Assembly (NCBI GenBank): GCA_913776795.1
Contig: CAJYRH010000117.1
Span: 1 to 5,457 of the forward strand
DNA from: an uncultured Pseudorhodoferax sp.
GTDB taxonomy: Bacteria > Pseudomonadota > Gammaproteobacteria > Burkholderiales > Burkholderiaceae
DNA: 5,457 nucleotides
Direction: 5' to 3'
Of this stretch, positions 1 through 5,457 are shown in pieces. The position numbers and the translations under genes were made by a program. Under the pieces are notes generated by a model. It saw only the letters and a program-made list of their open reading frames with translations. It had not been told where the DNA came from and did no database searches. How positions within the stretch are numbered: position 1 is the stretch's first letter; each line of letters starts with the position of its first letter.

Positions 1-1
1 C

Positions 2-283
2 CTGGCCGCGCTGCGCGCCGATTTCGACCTGAAGGCCGCGCCGGACAAGGACGGCCTGCAGTGGGTCGATGCCACGCCCAAGTCGAGGGACGGCCAGTTG
101 TCCTCTGTGCGCGTGGGCCTCAGGCCCGGCGACCAGGGGCCGGAGCTGGCCGCGCTCGAGATCGCCGACAGTTTCGGCCAGCGCTCGGTGCTGCGTTTCA
201 GCCAGGTCGAGGTCAACCCTGCACTGCCAGCGGCCACCTTCCAGTTCAGGCCGCCGGCCGGTGCCGACGTGCTGCGCCAATAG
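2..283 (+). CDS. lolA: Outer-membrane lipoprotein carrier protein LolA, C-terminal part (5' end outside window)
   Basis: LolA is the periplasmic chaperone that takes mature lipoproteins from the LolCDE transporter and hands them to LolB at the outer membrane. Only the last 93 residues are present, reading from base 2 to the TAG at 281-283; the full protein is usually about 200 residues. The visible part shows the second half of the LolA fold: a tryptophan-containing strand (LQWVDATPK), a strand rich in leucine and valine, then the IADSFGQRSVLRFSQVEVN segment. It ends in FQFRPPAGADVLRQ, which closely resembles the usual LolA ending (F-x-F-x-P-P-x-G-A-D-V-[LI]). The downstream rarA start at 5091 supports the call, since lolA and rarA are commonly adjacent. 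The following peptidase gene starts 4 bases after the stop, so the two are probably co-transcribed. The assignment rests on this ending and the context; the N-terminus and signal peptide cannot be checked. Confidence 0.87.
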   Translation: MAALRADFDLKAAPDKDGLQWVDATPKSRDGQLSSVRVGLRPGDQGPELAALEIADSFGQRSVLRFSQVEVNPALPAATFQFRPPAGADVLRQ

Positions 284-287
284 ACCG

Positions 288-758
288 ATGCAGCGGCGAC
301 TGGCCCTGCCGCTGCTGCTGACCACTGTGTTGGCGGCTTGCAGCACCGCACCGCCGCGCTTGCGCGAGCCTGCCGAAAGCCGGCTCACACCCGACGCGGC
401 CAGCGACGTGGCCGTCCACGCGCTCGGCCTGGTCGGCACGCCCTACCGCTACGGTGGCAACACGCCGGATGGCGGCTTCGACTGCAGCGGACTGATCGGT
501 TACGTCTACCGCCACGGCATGACGCCCGTGCTGGCACCGCGCACGGTGGCGCAGCTGGCCGGCTGGGGGGCGGAGGTGGACCGCGGCATGCTGCGCACGG
601 GCGATCTCGTGGTGTTCGGCGCACGTGGCACGCACGCCGGCATCTACGTGGGCGATGGGCGCTTCGTGCACGCACCATCCACGGGTGGCACCGTGCGGCT
701 GGACCGGCTGGACGGACCGCACTGGGCGCGCCAGGCCGTGGTGTTCCGCCGGCCCTAG
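288..758 (+). CDS. Lipoprotein NlpC/P60-family peptidoglycan endopeptidase
   Basis: A 156-residue NlpC/P60 cysteine peptidase, a family that cuts peptide stems or crosslinks in peptidoglycan. The N-terminus is a lipoprotein signal: positive residues 3-4 (RR), a hydrophobic core at 5-16, and a lipobox L15-A-A-C18, so Cys18 should be lipidated and the enzyme membrane-anchored facing the periplasm. The single catalytic domain spans about residues 38-155. It has YRYGG (53-57), the nucleophile in DCSG (Cys66), GDLVVF (105-110), the first catalytic His in THAGIYVG (His116) and the second in FVHAPSTGG (His128). This matches the Cys-His-His triad and spacing of Spr/MepS-type enzymes, and the length is typical of small single-domain members. 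I chose ATG 288 because it puts the lipobox at the right distance; an open frame extends upstream to 69 but overlaps lolA. There is no clear Shine-Dalgarno sequence, so translation is probably coupled to lolA, which ends 4 bases before. It converges with the ABC transporter gene, sharing four bases. Confidence 0.92.
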   Translation: MQRRLALPLLLTTVLAACSTAPPRLREPAESRLTPDAASDVAVHALGLVGTPYRYGGNTPDGGFDCSGLIGYVYRHGMTPVLAPRTVAQLAGWGAEVDRGMLRTGDLVVFGARGTHAGIYVGDGRFVHAPSTGGTVRLDRLDGPHWARQAVVFRRP

Positions 759-2530
759 CCGGGCTGGGCGGTCGCGGTCGCGCGCAGCTGGGGCTGGCGC
801 GCAAGCACCTCCTCGCGCGGACCCGCGTCGCGCACGCGGCCGGCCACCATGACGACCAACTGGTCGAAGTGCGAGAGCAGGGCCATGCGGTGGATCGACG
901 CGACCACGCAGGCCTGCGGGAAGGCGGCGGCGATGCGGTCCAGCACGCGCGCCTCGGTCGTCGGGTCGAGCGCGCTGGTCGGCTCGTCCAGCAGCAGCAG
1001 CGAGCTGCCGCGCGCGGCCAGCACGCCGCGCGCCAGGCACAGGCGCTGGCGCTGGCCGCCCGAGAGATTGGCACCGCGTTCCACCAGCGGCGTGTCCAGG
1101 TCGCCGTGCAGGCCGGCCAGCACCTCGTCGAACGCGCTGGTGTGGATGGCGGCGAGCAGGTCGGCATCGTCCCGTGGCAGTCCGAAGGCGAGGTTCTCGC
1201 GCACGCTGGCCTCGAACACCTCGGTTTCCTGCGGGATGAGCGTGGCGATGTTGCGCAGCCGCGCCCAGTCCTGCGCCCGGCCGTCCAGCAGCAGTTGGCC
1301 GGATGTGGGCGGATACAGGCCGGCCAGCACGCGCAGCAGCGTGCTCTTGCCGCCTCCGCTGGCACCGACCAGCGCCACGCGCTGGCCACGCACGAGCTGC
1401 AGGTCGACCTCGCGCAAGCCACCGCCGCGCGCGCTGTCGGCATAGGCCCAGTGCAGGCCGCTGAGCGCCAGCCGCTGCCAGGGTGCGCCGGCGTGCAGCG
1501 CTTCCGTGGACTCGTCGGCGCGCTGCGGGGCGACCAGCAGCGGCTCTGCGCTGCGGTAGTCGGTGTGCATGCGCGCGAAGCTCTGGAAATTGCCGGCCAT
1601 GGAGCCGATCACCACGGCGGTCTGCTGCGCGTACTGGTAGACCATGAACACGCCGCCCAGCAGCACGGCCTCGCCCGGCGTGCGCGTCTGCCAGACGTAG
1701 AGCACGACCAGGCCCCAGGTCAGGCCCAGACCCAGGATGTCGACGGCGAACCACTTGCCTTCGCCCACGATGGTGGCGCGCCTGAGCGGCGCGGACACCG
1801 CGCGCATGCGCAGCCGCATCAGCGCACGCGAGGCCGCGGCCAGACGCAGGCCGATCACGGTGGCGGTGTTGCCGATGAAGTCCACGAGTGCGGCGACATA
1901 GCGCCGGTCGGCGTCGTTCTCCAGCCTGGCCAGCAGCATCATCGCGCGGTCGAAGCGCAGCACCACCACGGTGATCAGCAGGTAGCCGCCCAGCGCCAGC
2001 GCGCCGCTGCTGCGCGACAGCAAGGTCAGCGCGATCAGCGGCCCGAAGAAGTTGACGATGTTCTGCAGGTAGACGAACTGGTTCTGCGCGAAATCGGCCA
2101 ACGCGCGGCTGGCCTGGTGCACGCGGTGCTGCAGCTCGCCCGAATGCTGTGTGCCGTGCCACGCCAGCGGCGCGCCGGCAATGCGCGCGTAGAGCCGGTC
2201 GCCGAGCTGCTCGCGCACGTGCACGGCCACATTGCGTTCGAGCACGCGGCCTGGCCCGTGCAGCAGCCAGGACACCAGATACACAGCCATCAGAGCGCCG
2301 ATCCACAGTGCCGAGGTCTGCATCTGCGTGCGCTGCAGCGCGTTGATGGCCTGGGCCGCCAGCCAGGGCATGGCCAGGCGGATCAGCTGCGCGCCGCCCA
2401 GCAGCGCAAGTGCGCCCACCAACTGGCCGCGCGCACCTTCTGCATGGCGCCAGAGCGCGCCGTAGAGTTCACGTGCGGCGTGGGCGGGAGAGGCGTGCGG
2501 GAGGGGCTGTGGGGGAGAAGAAGTGGGCAT
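755..2530 (-). CDS. ABC exporter half-transporter, fused transmembrane and ATP-binding domains (type IV/MsbA-like fold)
   Basis: A 591-residue half-transporter that probably works as a homodimer in the inner membrane and exports an unidentified substrate. The first ~315 residues form the membrane domain, with hydrophobic segments near 36-53, 74-91, 152-171, 177-192, 262-281 and 287-310. The ATPase domain (about 350-591) is complete: aromatic A-loop region (W361/Y363), Walker A GASGGGKST (389-397), Q-loop Gln434, signature LSGGQ (489-493), Walker B LLLLDE (511-516, catalytic Glu516), D-loop SALD (519-522) and switch His547. No peptidase domain precedes the membrane domain. I chose ATG 2530 (protein begins MPTSSPPQPL); it has no good Shine-Dalgarno sequence. 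The frame stays open upstream to a TTG at 2623, but those extra 31 residues are arginine/proline-rich and look non-coding. The gene overlaps the tail of a minus-strand open frame running 2858-2469, so translational coupling is possible. Motifs do not distinguish lipid, drug or peptide export. Confidence 0.93.
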   Translation of the reverse strand: MPTSSPPQPLPHASPAHAARELYGALWRHAEGARGQLVGALALLGGAQLIRLAMPWLAAQAINALQRTQMQTSALWIGALMAVYLVSWLLHGPGRVLERNVAVHVREQLGDRLYARIAGAPLAWHGTQHSGELQHRVHQASRALADFAQNQFVYLQNIVNFFGPLIALTLLSRSSGALALGGYLLITVVVLRFDRAMMLLARLENDADRRYVAALVDFIGNTATVIGLRLAAASRALMRLRMRAVSAPLRRATIVGEGKWFAVDILGLGLTWGLVVLYVWQTRTPGEAVLLGGVFMVYQYAQQTAVVIGSMAGNFQSFARMHTDYRSAEPLLVAPQRADESTEALHAGAPWQRLALSGLHWAYADSARGGGLREVDLQLVRGQRVALVGASGGGKSTLLRVLAGLYPPTSGQLLLDGRAQDWARLRNIATLIPQETEVFEASVRENLAFGLPRDDADLLAAIHTSAFDEVLAGLHGDLDTPLVERGANLSGGQRQRLCLARGVLAARGSSLLLLDEPTSALDPTTEARVLDRIAAAFPQACVVASIHRMALLSHFDQLVVMVAGRVRDAGPREEVLARQPQLRATATAQPG

Positions 2531-2624
2531 GCGCTGCGGCCTGTGCGGTCGGTGGCGCGCGCCAGGAAGGCCGCGCCGGCAGGCCCATGGTACGTCCGGC
2601 TGCGGTGCGCGCTCCGCCCACAAC

Positions 2625-2858
2625 CATCCACAGCCGGGTCTGCGTGACCAAGGCGCAGAGCCTGCCGTCCGCGTCGCGGATGCTGGTCTGCCAGCCCATT
2701 GCGGTGCGGTCGCGGTGCAGTGCCAAGCTCTCGCCCGTCGCCACGCTGCCCTCTTTGGCGCCGGCCATGGACCTGGGCTCGAGTCGGTGGTCGTGGTGCG
2801 CTGGCTGGTGCGGGTTGGGCGAAGGCCATGGTCGCGCCGCCGTGCAGACGTCGGACAT
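2625..2858 (-). pseudogene. Probable remnant of a PaaI-type hotdog-fold thioesterase, frameshifted and truncated
   Basis: This is the main content of the 363-base gap (2531-2893) between exporter and dehydrogenase. Seen directly: one minus-strand frame, starting at ATG 2858 after a GGGAGA Shine-Dalgarno-like site, reads into GSVATGESLALHRDRT followed by AMGWQTSIRDADGRLCALVT (bases about 2750-2640). This strongly resembles the last strands of PaaI-family acyl-CoA thioesterases (pattern ATGxxLHxGRTxxVWQxxIxDxxGRLxALVTQTQ). In a second frame, bases 2847-2818 read LHGGATMAFA, resembling the family's HGG active-site helix start. The two pieces lie in the expected order but different frames, about 65 bases apart where an intact member would have roughly 90. 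The usual 40 or so residues before HGG are missing; only about 45 bases separate it from the dehydrogenase stop. I infer a gene broken by deletions and a frameshift. The open frame continues to a TGA at 2469, inside the exporter gene, with no recognisable domain. Alternatively the 129-residue open frame could be expressed as a novel small protein. I see nothing else in the gap. Confidence 0.55.
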
Positions 2859-2893
2859 GTGCAGGTCTCCCGGGTCTGCCTGGGTACGACGGG

Positions 2894-3679
2894 TCAGTGG
2901 CTGGCGGCATGGCGCGCGTGCAGCTTCTGCATGCCGCCGAGCCAGCGCTCGTAGTCCTGGCCCTTGGCACGCAAGTACTGCAGCACCTCGGGATGCGGCA
3001 GCACGAGGAAGCGGCCGTCCTGCATGGCCTGCACCACATCGCCGGCCACCTGCTCTGGCGGCAGCACGCCATCGTGCGAGGCCGAGCTGCCGCCGCCCGA
3101 ACTGGCGACCATCGCAGTCTGCACCGACTGCGGGCACAGGCAGGCCACGCCCAGCCCGCGCCGGCCGTAGGCGATGCGCAGCCACTCGGCAAAGGCAACG
3201 GCCGCGTGCTTGGTCACGGCGTAGGGCGCGGTCTCGACGATGCTGAGCAGCCCCGCGGCCGAGGCGGTGACGAGGAAGAAGCCTTCGCCGCGCTCGACCA
3301 TCTCGGGCACCACGGCGCGCGCGGCCCAGACATGGGCCATGCCGTGCACCTGCCACATCGCGTTCCACAGCGCGTCGTCGAGCTCGATGCCGCCGGGCTG
3401 GCCCAGGATGCCCGCATTCGACAGGTAGGCGTCGACCTGGCCGAAGCGCTCGCGCGTGGCCGCGACCAGGGCCTGGATCTCGGCCTCCTGGCGCACGTCG
3501 CAGCGCAGCGCTAGGCCCACGCCCGCCGGCAGGCCCTCGGCGACCTGCTGTGCCGCTTCCTGCTGGACATCGGCCACGACCACGCCGCGCGCGCCCTCGG
3601 CGGCGTAGCGCTGCGCCAGGCTGCGGCCGATGCCGCTGGCCCCGCCCGTGACGATGACGACCTTGTTCCGGATGTCCAT
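2894..3679 (-). CDS. Classical short-chain dehydrogenase/reductase (SDR family)
   Basis: A 261-residue cytoplasmic NAD(P)-dependent oxidoreductase of the classical SDR family, normal in length. The Rossmann fold starts with TGGASGIG (11-18, the glycine-rich nucleotide loop). An Asp at the end of the second strand (VVADV, Asp37) usually means preference for NAD(H) over NADP(H). CDVRQ (60-64) is the adenine-contacting region, followed by SNAG (87-90) in place of NNAG. Catalytic Ser140 (TASAAGLL), Tyr153 and Lys157 (YAVTK) are all present. The normally conserved Asn of helix 4 (usually in a VN-x-x-x-H context) is His112 here, within WQVHGMAHV. CPQSVQTAM (182-190) replaces the common PG-x-V-x-T. 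The ATG at 3679 is preceded by AAGAGG at a good distance. The gene lies 46 bases after the SMP-30-like gene on the same strand, probably in one transcript. The substrate, likely an alcohol or ketone, cannot be deduced. Confidence 0.94.
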   Translation of the reverse strand: MDIRNKVVIVTGGASGIGRSLAQRYAAEGARGVVVADVQQEAAQQVAEGLPAGVGLALRCDVRQEAEIQALVAATRERFGQVDAYLSNAGILGQPGGIELDDALWNAMWQVHGMAHVWAARAVVPEMVERGEGFFLVTASAAGLLSIVETAPYAVTKHAAVAFAEWLRIAYGRRGLGVACLCPQSVQTAMVASSGGGSSASHDGVLPPEQVAGDVVQAMQDGRFLVLPHPEVLQYLRAKGQDYERWLGGMQKLHARHAASH

Positions 3680-3725
3680 GACCTGACCTCTTGGGGATGC
3701 GCCGGCGCGCGGGAGCGCCAGTGTG

Positions 3726-4937
3726 TCAGCTCGGTGCCGCGCCCTGTGTCGCGGTGTAGACGGCGTAGACCGACTGGCTCGCGATCATGAACAGCCGGTT
3801 GCGCTTGGGCCCGCCGAAGGTCAGGTTGCCGCAGACCTCGGGCAGGCGGATGCGGCCGATCAGCTTGCCCTCGGGGTTCCAGACCGTGACGCCGTTGTAG
3901 CCCACGGCGCGGCCGGCGTTGCTGGCTGCCCAGATGTTGCCGAACACGTCCGCGCGGATGCCGTCCGGCCCGCATTTGATGCCGTCCACCATGCAGTCCG
4001 TGAACACGCGCTGGTTCGACAGCTTGTTGTCCGTGCCCACGTCCAGCACATGGATGTCGCCTTTGCCCGCGGGGCCTGTGCTGGACACGTAGAGCTTCTT
4101 GAAGTCGGGCGAGAAGCACAGGCCGTTGGGATTGGGCACCTGGTCGTCGGCGATCGCCACGTCGAGCCTGCCGCTCGGATCCCAGCGGTAGACCTGGGTC
4201 GGCAATTCCTGGCGCGCATCGCCGATGCCGGCTGGCTGGCCGATGCGGTTGTTGAGGCGGCCCGTGCGGTTGCTCTTGCCGCCGGCCGGGTCCGGCGTGC
4301 CTTCGTAGAGTTGCGCGCCGTAGGGCGGGTCGGTGAACCAGATGCTGCCATCGGTGTGCGGCACGGCGTCGTTGGGCGAGTTCAGGCGCTTGCCGTTCCA
4401 CCGGTCAGCGAGGACCGTGATGGACCCGTCAAGCTCGTAGCGCACCACGCGGCGCGTCAGGTGCTCGCAGCTGATCTGGCGGCCCTGGTAATCGAAGCAG
4501 TTGCCGTTGCTGTTGTTCGAGGGGCTGCGGAACACCGAGACATGGCCGTCGTCCTCGATCCAGCGGTGCTGCCGGTCGGCCGGGATGTCGCTCCACAGCA
4601 GGAACCTGCCAACCGCGTTCCAGGCCGGGCCCTCGGCCCAGCCGGCGCCGGTCCACAGGCGCTGGATGGCTGCATTGGGTTGCGCCAGGTCGTTGAAGGA
4701 CGGATCGACCGCGATCACGTCCGGGTCCCAGAAGTAGGTGGTCGGCGGTGCACCCGAACCGAAGTCGCGCGGCGGCTGCGTGATGGTGCTGGGCGGCCCC
4801 AGCGGTTGCTTGCCCTGGGCCCAGGCACTGGCGCCGGCCAGTGCCGCGGCGCCTGCGCCGGCCCGGGCCAGAAACCGCCTTCTGTCCGGCGTGGGCGCCG
4901 TGCTGTCGCGCGGGCTCTGCTTGTCCGCTGTCGCCAT
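3726..4937 (-). CDS. Tat-exported SMP-30/gluconolactonase/LRE-family protein
   Basis: A 403-residue six-bladed beta-propeller of the SMP-30/gluconolactonase family, metal-dependent hydrolases that commonly open sugar lactones. The N-terminus is a twin-arginine signal: DRRRFLA (18-24), an alanine/glycine-rich hydrophobic stretch (26-38), and a likely cleavage after AWA (38-40), giving a periplasmic protein exported already folded. Metal and substrate motifs, by comparison with human SMP-30, are EGPAW (Glu102), SPND (Asn190), PNGL (Asn271) and PDGIRAD (Asp325), so the divalent-metal site looks complete. Repeated propeller strands such as GSIWFTD (197-203), KKLYVSS (280-286) and GNIWAAS (333-339) are visible. 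A polar insertion at about 207-247, rich in Gly and Asn, lengthens the loop after the third of these. Six cysteines occur in the mature part (147, 157, 274, 315, 322, 369). ATG 4937 was chosen because GAGGAG lies 6 bases upstream and it begins the Tat signal; the frame stays open much further upstream but crosses rarA antisense. It is the first gene of the minus-strand cluster. The exact lactone is unknown. Confidence 0.93.
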   Translation of the reverse strand: MATADKQSPRDSTAPTPDRRRFLARAGAGAAALAGASAWAQGKQPLGPPSTITQPPRDFGSGAPPTTYFWDPDVIAVDPSFNDLAQPNAAIQRLWTGAGWAEGPAWNAVGRFLLWSDIPADRQHRWIEDDGHVSVFRSPSNNSNGNCFDYQGRQISCEHLTRRVVRYELDGSITVLADRWNGKRLNSPNDAVPHTDGSIWFTDPPYGAQLYEGTPDPAGGKSNRTGRLNNRIGQPAGIGDARQELPTQVYRWDPSGRLDVAIADDQVPNPNGLCFSPDFKKLYVSSTGPAGKGDIHVLDVGTDNKLSNQRVFTDCMVDGIKCGPDGIRADVFGNIWAASNAGRAVGYNGVTVWNPEGKLIGRIRLPEVCGNLTFGGPKRNRLFMIASQSVYAVYTATQGAAPS

Positions 4938-4982
4938 GGTCGTCTCCTCTGTATTGGCGGTTCGCATCCGAAAAGCGCAGCC

Positions 4983-5011
4983 ACGATACGGTTGTCGGCC
5001 GCGTCGCACAA
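4983..5011 (-). promoter_or_regulatory. Candidate sigma-70-type promoter for the SMP-30/SDR transcript
   Basis: On the minus strand, TTGTGC (5011-5006) and TATCGT (4988-4983) are separated by exactly 17 bases. They match the -35 consensus at 3 of 6 and the -10 consensus at 4 of 6 positions. Transcription would begin near 4976, leaving a leader of about 40 bases with a strong GAGGAG ribosome site ahead of the ATG at 4937. It lies in the 153-base divergent gap between the SMP-30-like gene and rarA, where a promoter for each direction is expected. I found no equally good plus-strand match for rarA. The call rests only on spacing and partial consensus. Confidence 0.33.
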
Positions 5012-5090
5012 GGCGGCAGGTGCTGGCGTTACATCTGGTTGGACACTTCCTTGGTGTGAAGTCGCGGCGCCGGCACCGGACAATGGAGCG

Positions 5091-5457
5091 ATGGCTTCCG
5101 TCTCCCGTCCTTCCAGCACCCCGCACCAGCCCCTGCCCGAGCGGCTGCGCCCCAAGACCCTGGGCGAGGTCGTCGGCCAGCAGCAGTTGCTGGGCGAGGG
5201 CATGCCGCTGCGCATCGCCTTCGAATCGGGCCGCCCGCATTCCTGCATCCTGTGGGGCCCGCCCGGCACCGGCAAGACCACCATCGCGCGGCTGATGGCC
5301 GATGCCTTCGATGCGCAGTTCATCGCGATCAGCGCGGTGCTCGGCGGCGTCAAGGACATCCGCGAGGCGGTGGAGCGCGCCACGCTGGCGCGCGACGGCC
5401 TGGAGCAACGCGGCACCATCGTCTTCGTGGACGAGGTGCACCGCTTCAACAAGAGCC
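5091..5457 (+). CDS. rarA: Replication-associated recombination protein A (RarA/MgsA), N-terminal part (3' end outside window)
   Basis: RarA is a cytoplasmic AAA+ ATPase of the clamp-loader/WRNIP1 group that acts at stalled replication forks. The first 122 residues are visible of a family usually about 430-450 long. Present are the conserved [20 protein letters not shown] opening (14-33), Walker A GPPGTGKT (56-63), the family-typical [14 protein letters not shown] (80-93) and Walker [11 protein letters not shown] (110-119, Asp114-Glu115). The frame is open to the window edge. The ATG at 5091 places the conserved PERLRP block 15 residues in, as is usual. A GGAG at 5085-5088 is too close to act as a good ribosome site, and an out-of-frame ATG at 5083 precedes it, so initiation may be weak or begin elsewhere. 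The gene is divergent from the SMP-30-like gene and collinear with lolA, the usual upstream neighbour. Confidence 0.94.
   Translation, partial: MASVSRPSSTPHQPLPERLRPKTLGEVVGQQQLLGEGMPLRIAFESGRPHSCILWGPPGTGKTTIARLMADAFDAQFIAISAVLGGVKDIREAVERATLARDGLEQRGTIVFVDEVHRFNKS

Noticed and set aside
987..1003. Short CAG repeat
   Set aside because: It encodes the run of leucines in the exporter's Walker B motif and is explained by that protein and leucine codon bias.
338..2647. A 769-residue plus-strand open frame, antisense to the ABC exporter
   Set aside because: Long antisense frames are common in GC-rich coding DNA. Its protein is rich in Arg, Ala, Gln and His with no recognisable domain, while the opposite strand encodes a full set of ABC motifs.
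2617..2668. Possible promoter for the ABC exporter on the minus strand (TTGGTC, 17 bases, GATGGT)
   Set aside because: Only three of six matches in each box; not better than chance in a region of this length.
3704..3719. Possible hairpin between the SMP-30-like gene and the dehydrogenase (GGCGC, six-base loop, GCGCC)
   Set aside because: Only five base pairs with no T-run; such stems arise often by chance at this GC content, and the gap of 46 bases fits an operon better than a terminator.
5039..5084. Possible rarA promoter elements (TTGGAC or TTGGTG with downstream boxes)
   Set aside because: No acceptable -10 box falls at 16-18 bases from either -35-like sequence.
4938..5441. Upstream extension of the SMP-30-like protein frame to 571 residues
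   Set aside because: The extension runs antisense through the start of rarA and lacks family features. The ATG at 4937 has a strong ribosome site and begins a proper Tat signal.
1..5457. Search by eye for tRNA, rRNA, CRISPR arrays, insertion-sequence ends and direct repeats flanking the 284-5090 block
   Set aside because: None seen; an exact repeat search was not possible by reading alone, so short target-site duplications could be missed.

Overview
The window is very GC-rich, strongly GC3-biased DNA. Its gene content and protein sequences look like a betaproteobacterium, most likely order Burkholderiales (Comamonadaceae-like). That placement rests on protein resemblance and composition only; no rRNA or other marker is present.

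Layout from left to right: (1) the 3' end of lolA, the periplasmic lipoprotein chaperone (+, 2-283); (2) a small lipoprotein NlpC/P60 cell-wall peptidase starting 4 bases later (+, 288-758); (3) a convergent half-size ABC exporter with fused membrane and ATPase domains (-, 755-2530), whose stop codon shares a CTAG with the peptidase stop; (4) a 363-base stretch with no intact gene (2531-2893), holding what looks like the decayed remnant of a hotdog-fold (PaaI-type) thioesterase on the minus strand, in two reading frames; (5) a short-chain dehydrogenase/reductase (-, 2894-3679); (6) a Tat-exported SMP-30/gluconolactonase-like beta-propeller protein (-, 3726-4937); (7) a 153-base divergent intergenic region with a candidate minus-strand promoter; (8) the 5' end of rarA (mgsA), the replication-associated recombination AAA+ ATPase (+, from 5091, running off the window).

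The outer genes, lolA and rarA, are chromosomal housekeeping genes that are direct neighbours in many proteobacteria (ftsK-lolA-rarA-serS in E. coli). Here about 4.8 kb separates them. The four minus-strand units (lactonase, dehydrogenase, thioesterase remnant, exporter) lie head to tail and may be read from one promoter in front of the lactonase. A periplasmic lactonase plus a cytoplasmic dehydrogenase suggests a small catabolic or detoxification cassette, but no substrate can be named. The exporter may be an unrelated passenger, because the remnant separates it from the two enzymes.

I see no tRNA, rRNA, CRISPR array, transposase, insertion-sequence end or attachment site. I do not see a clearly new system. 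The most notable points are the disrupted lolA-rarA pair, the thioesterase remnant, and an Asn-to-His change at a normally conserved position of the dehydrogenase.
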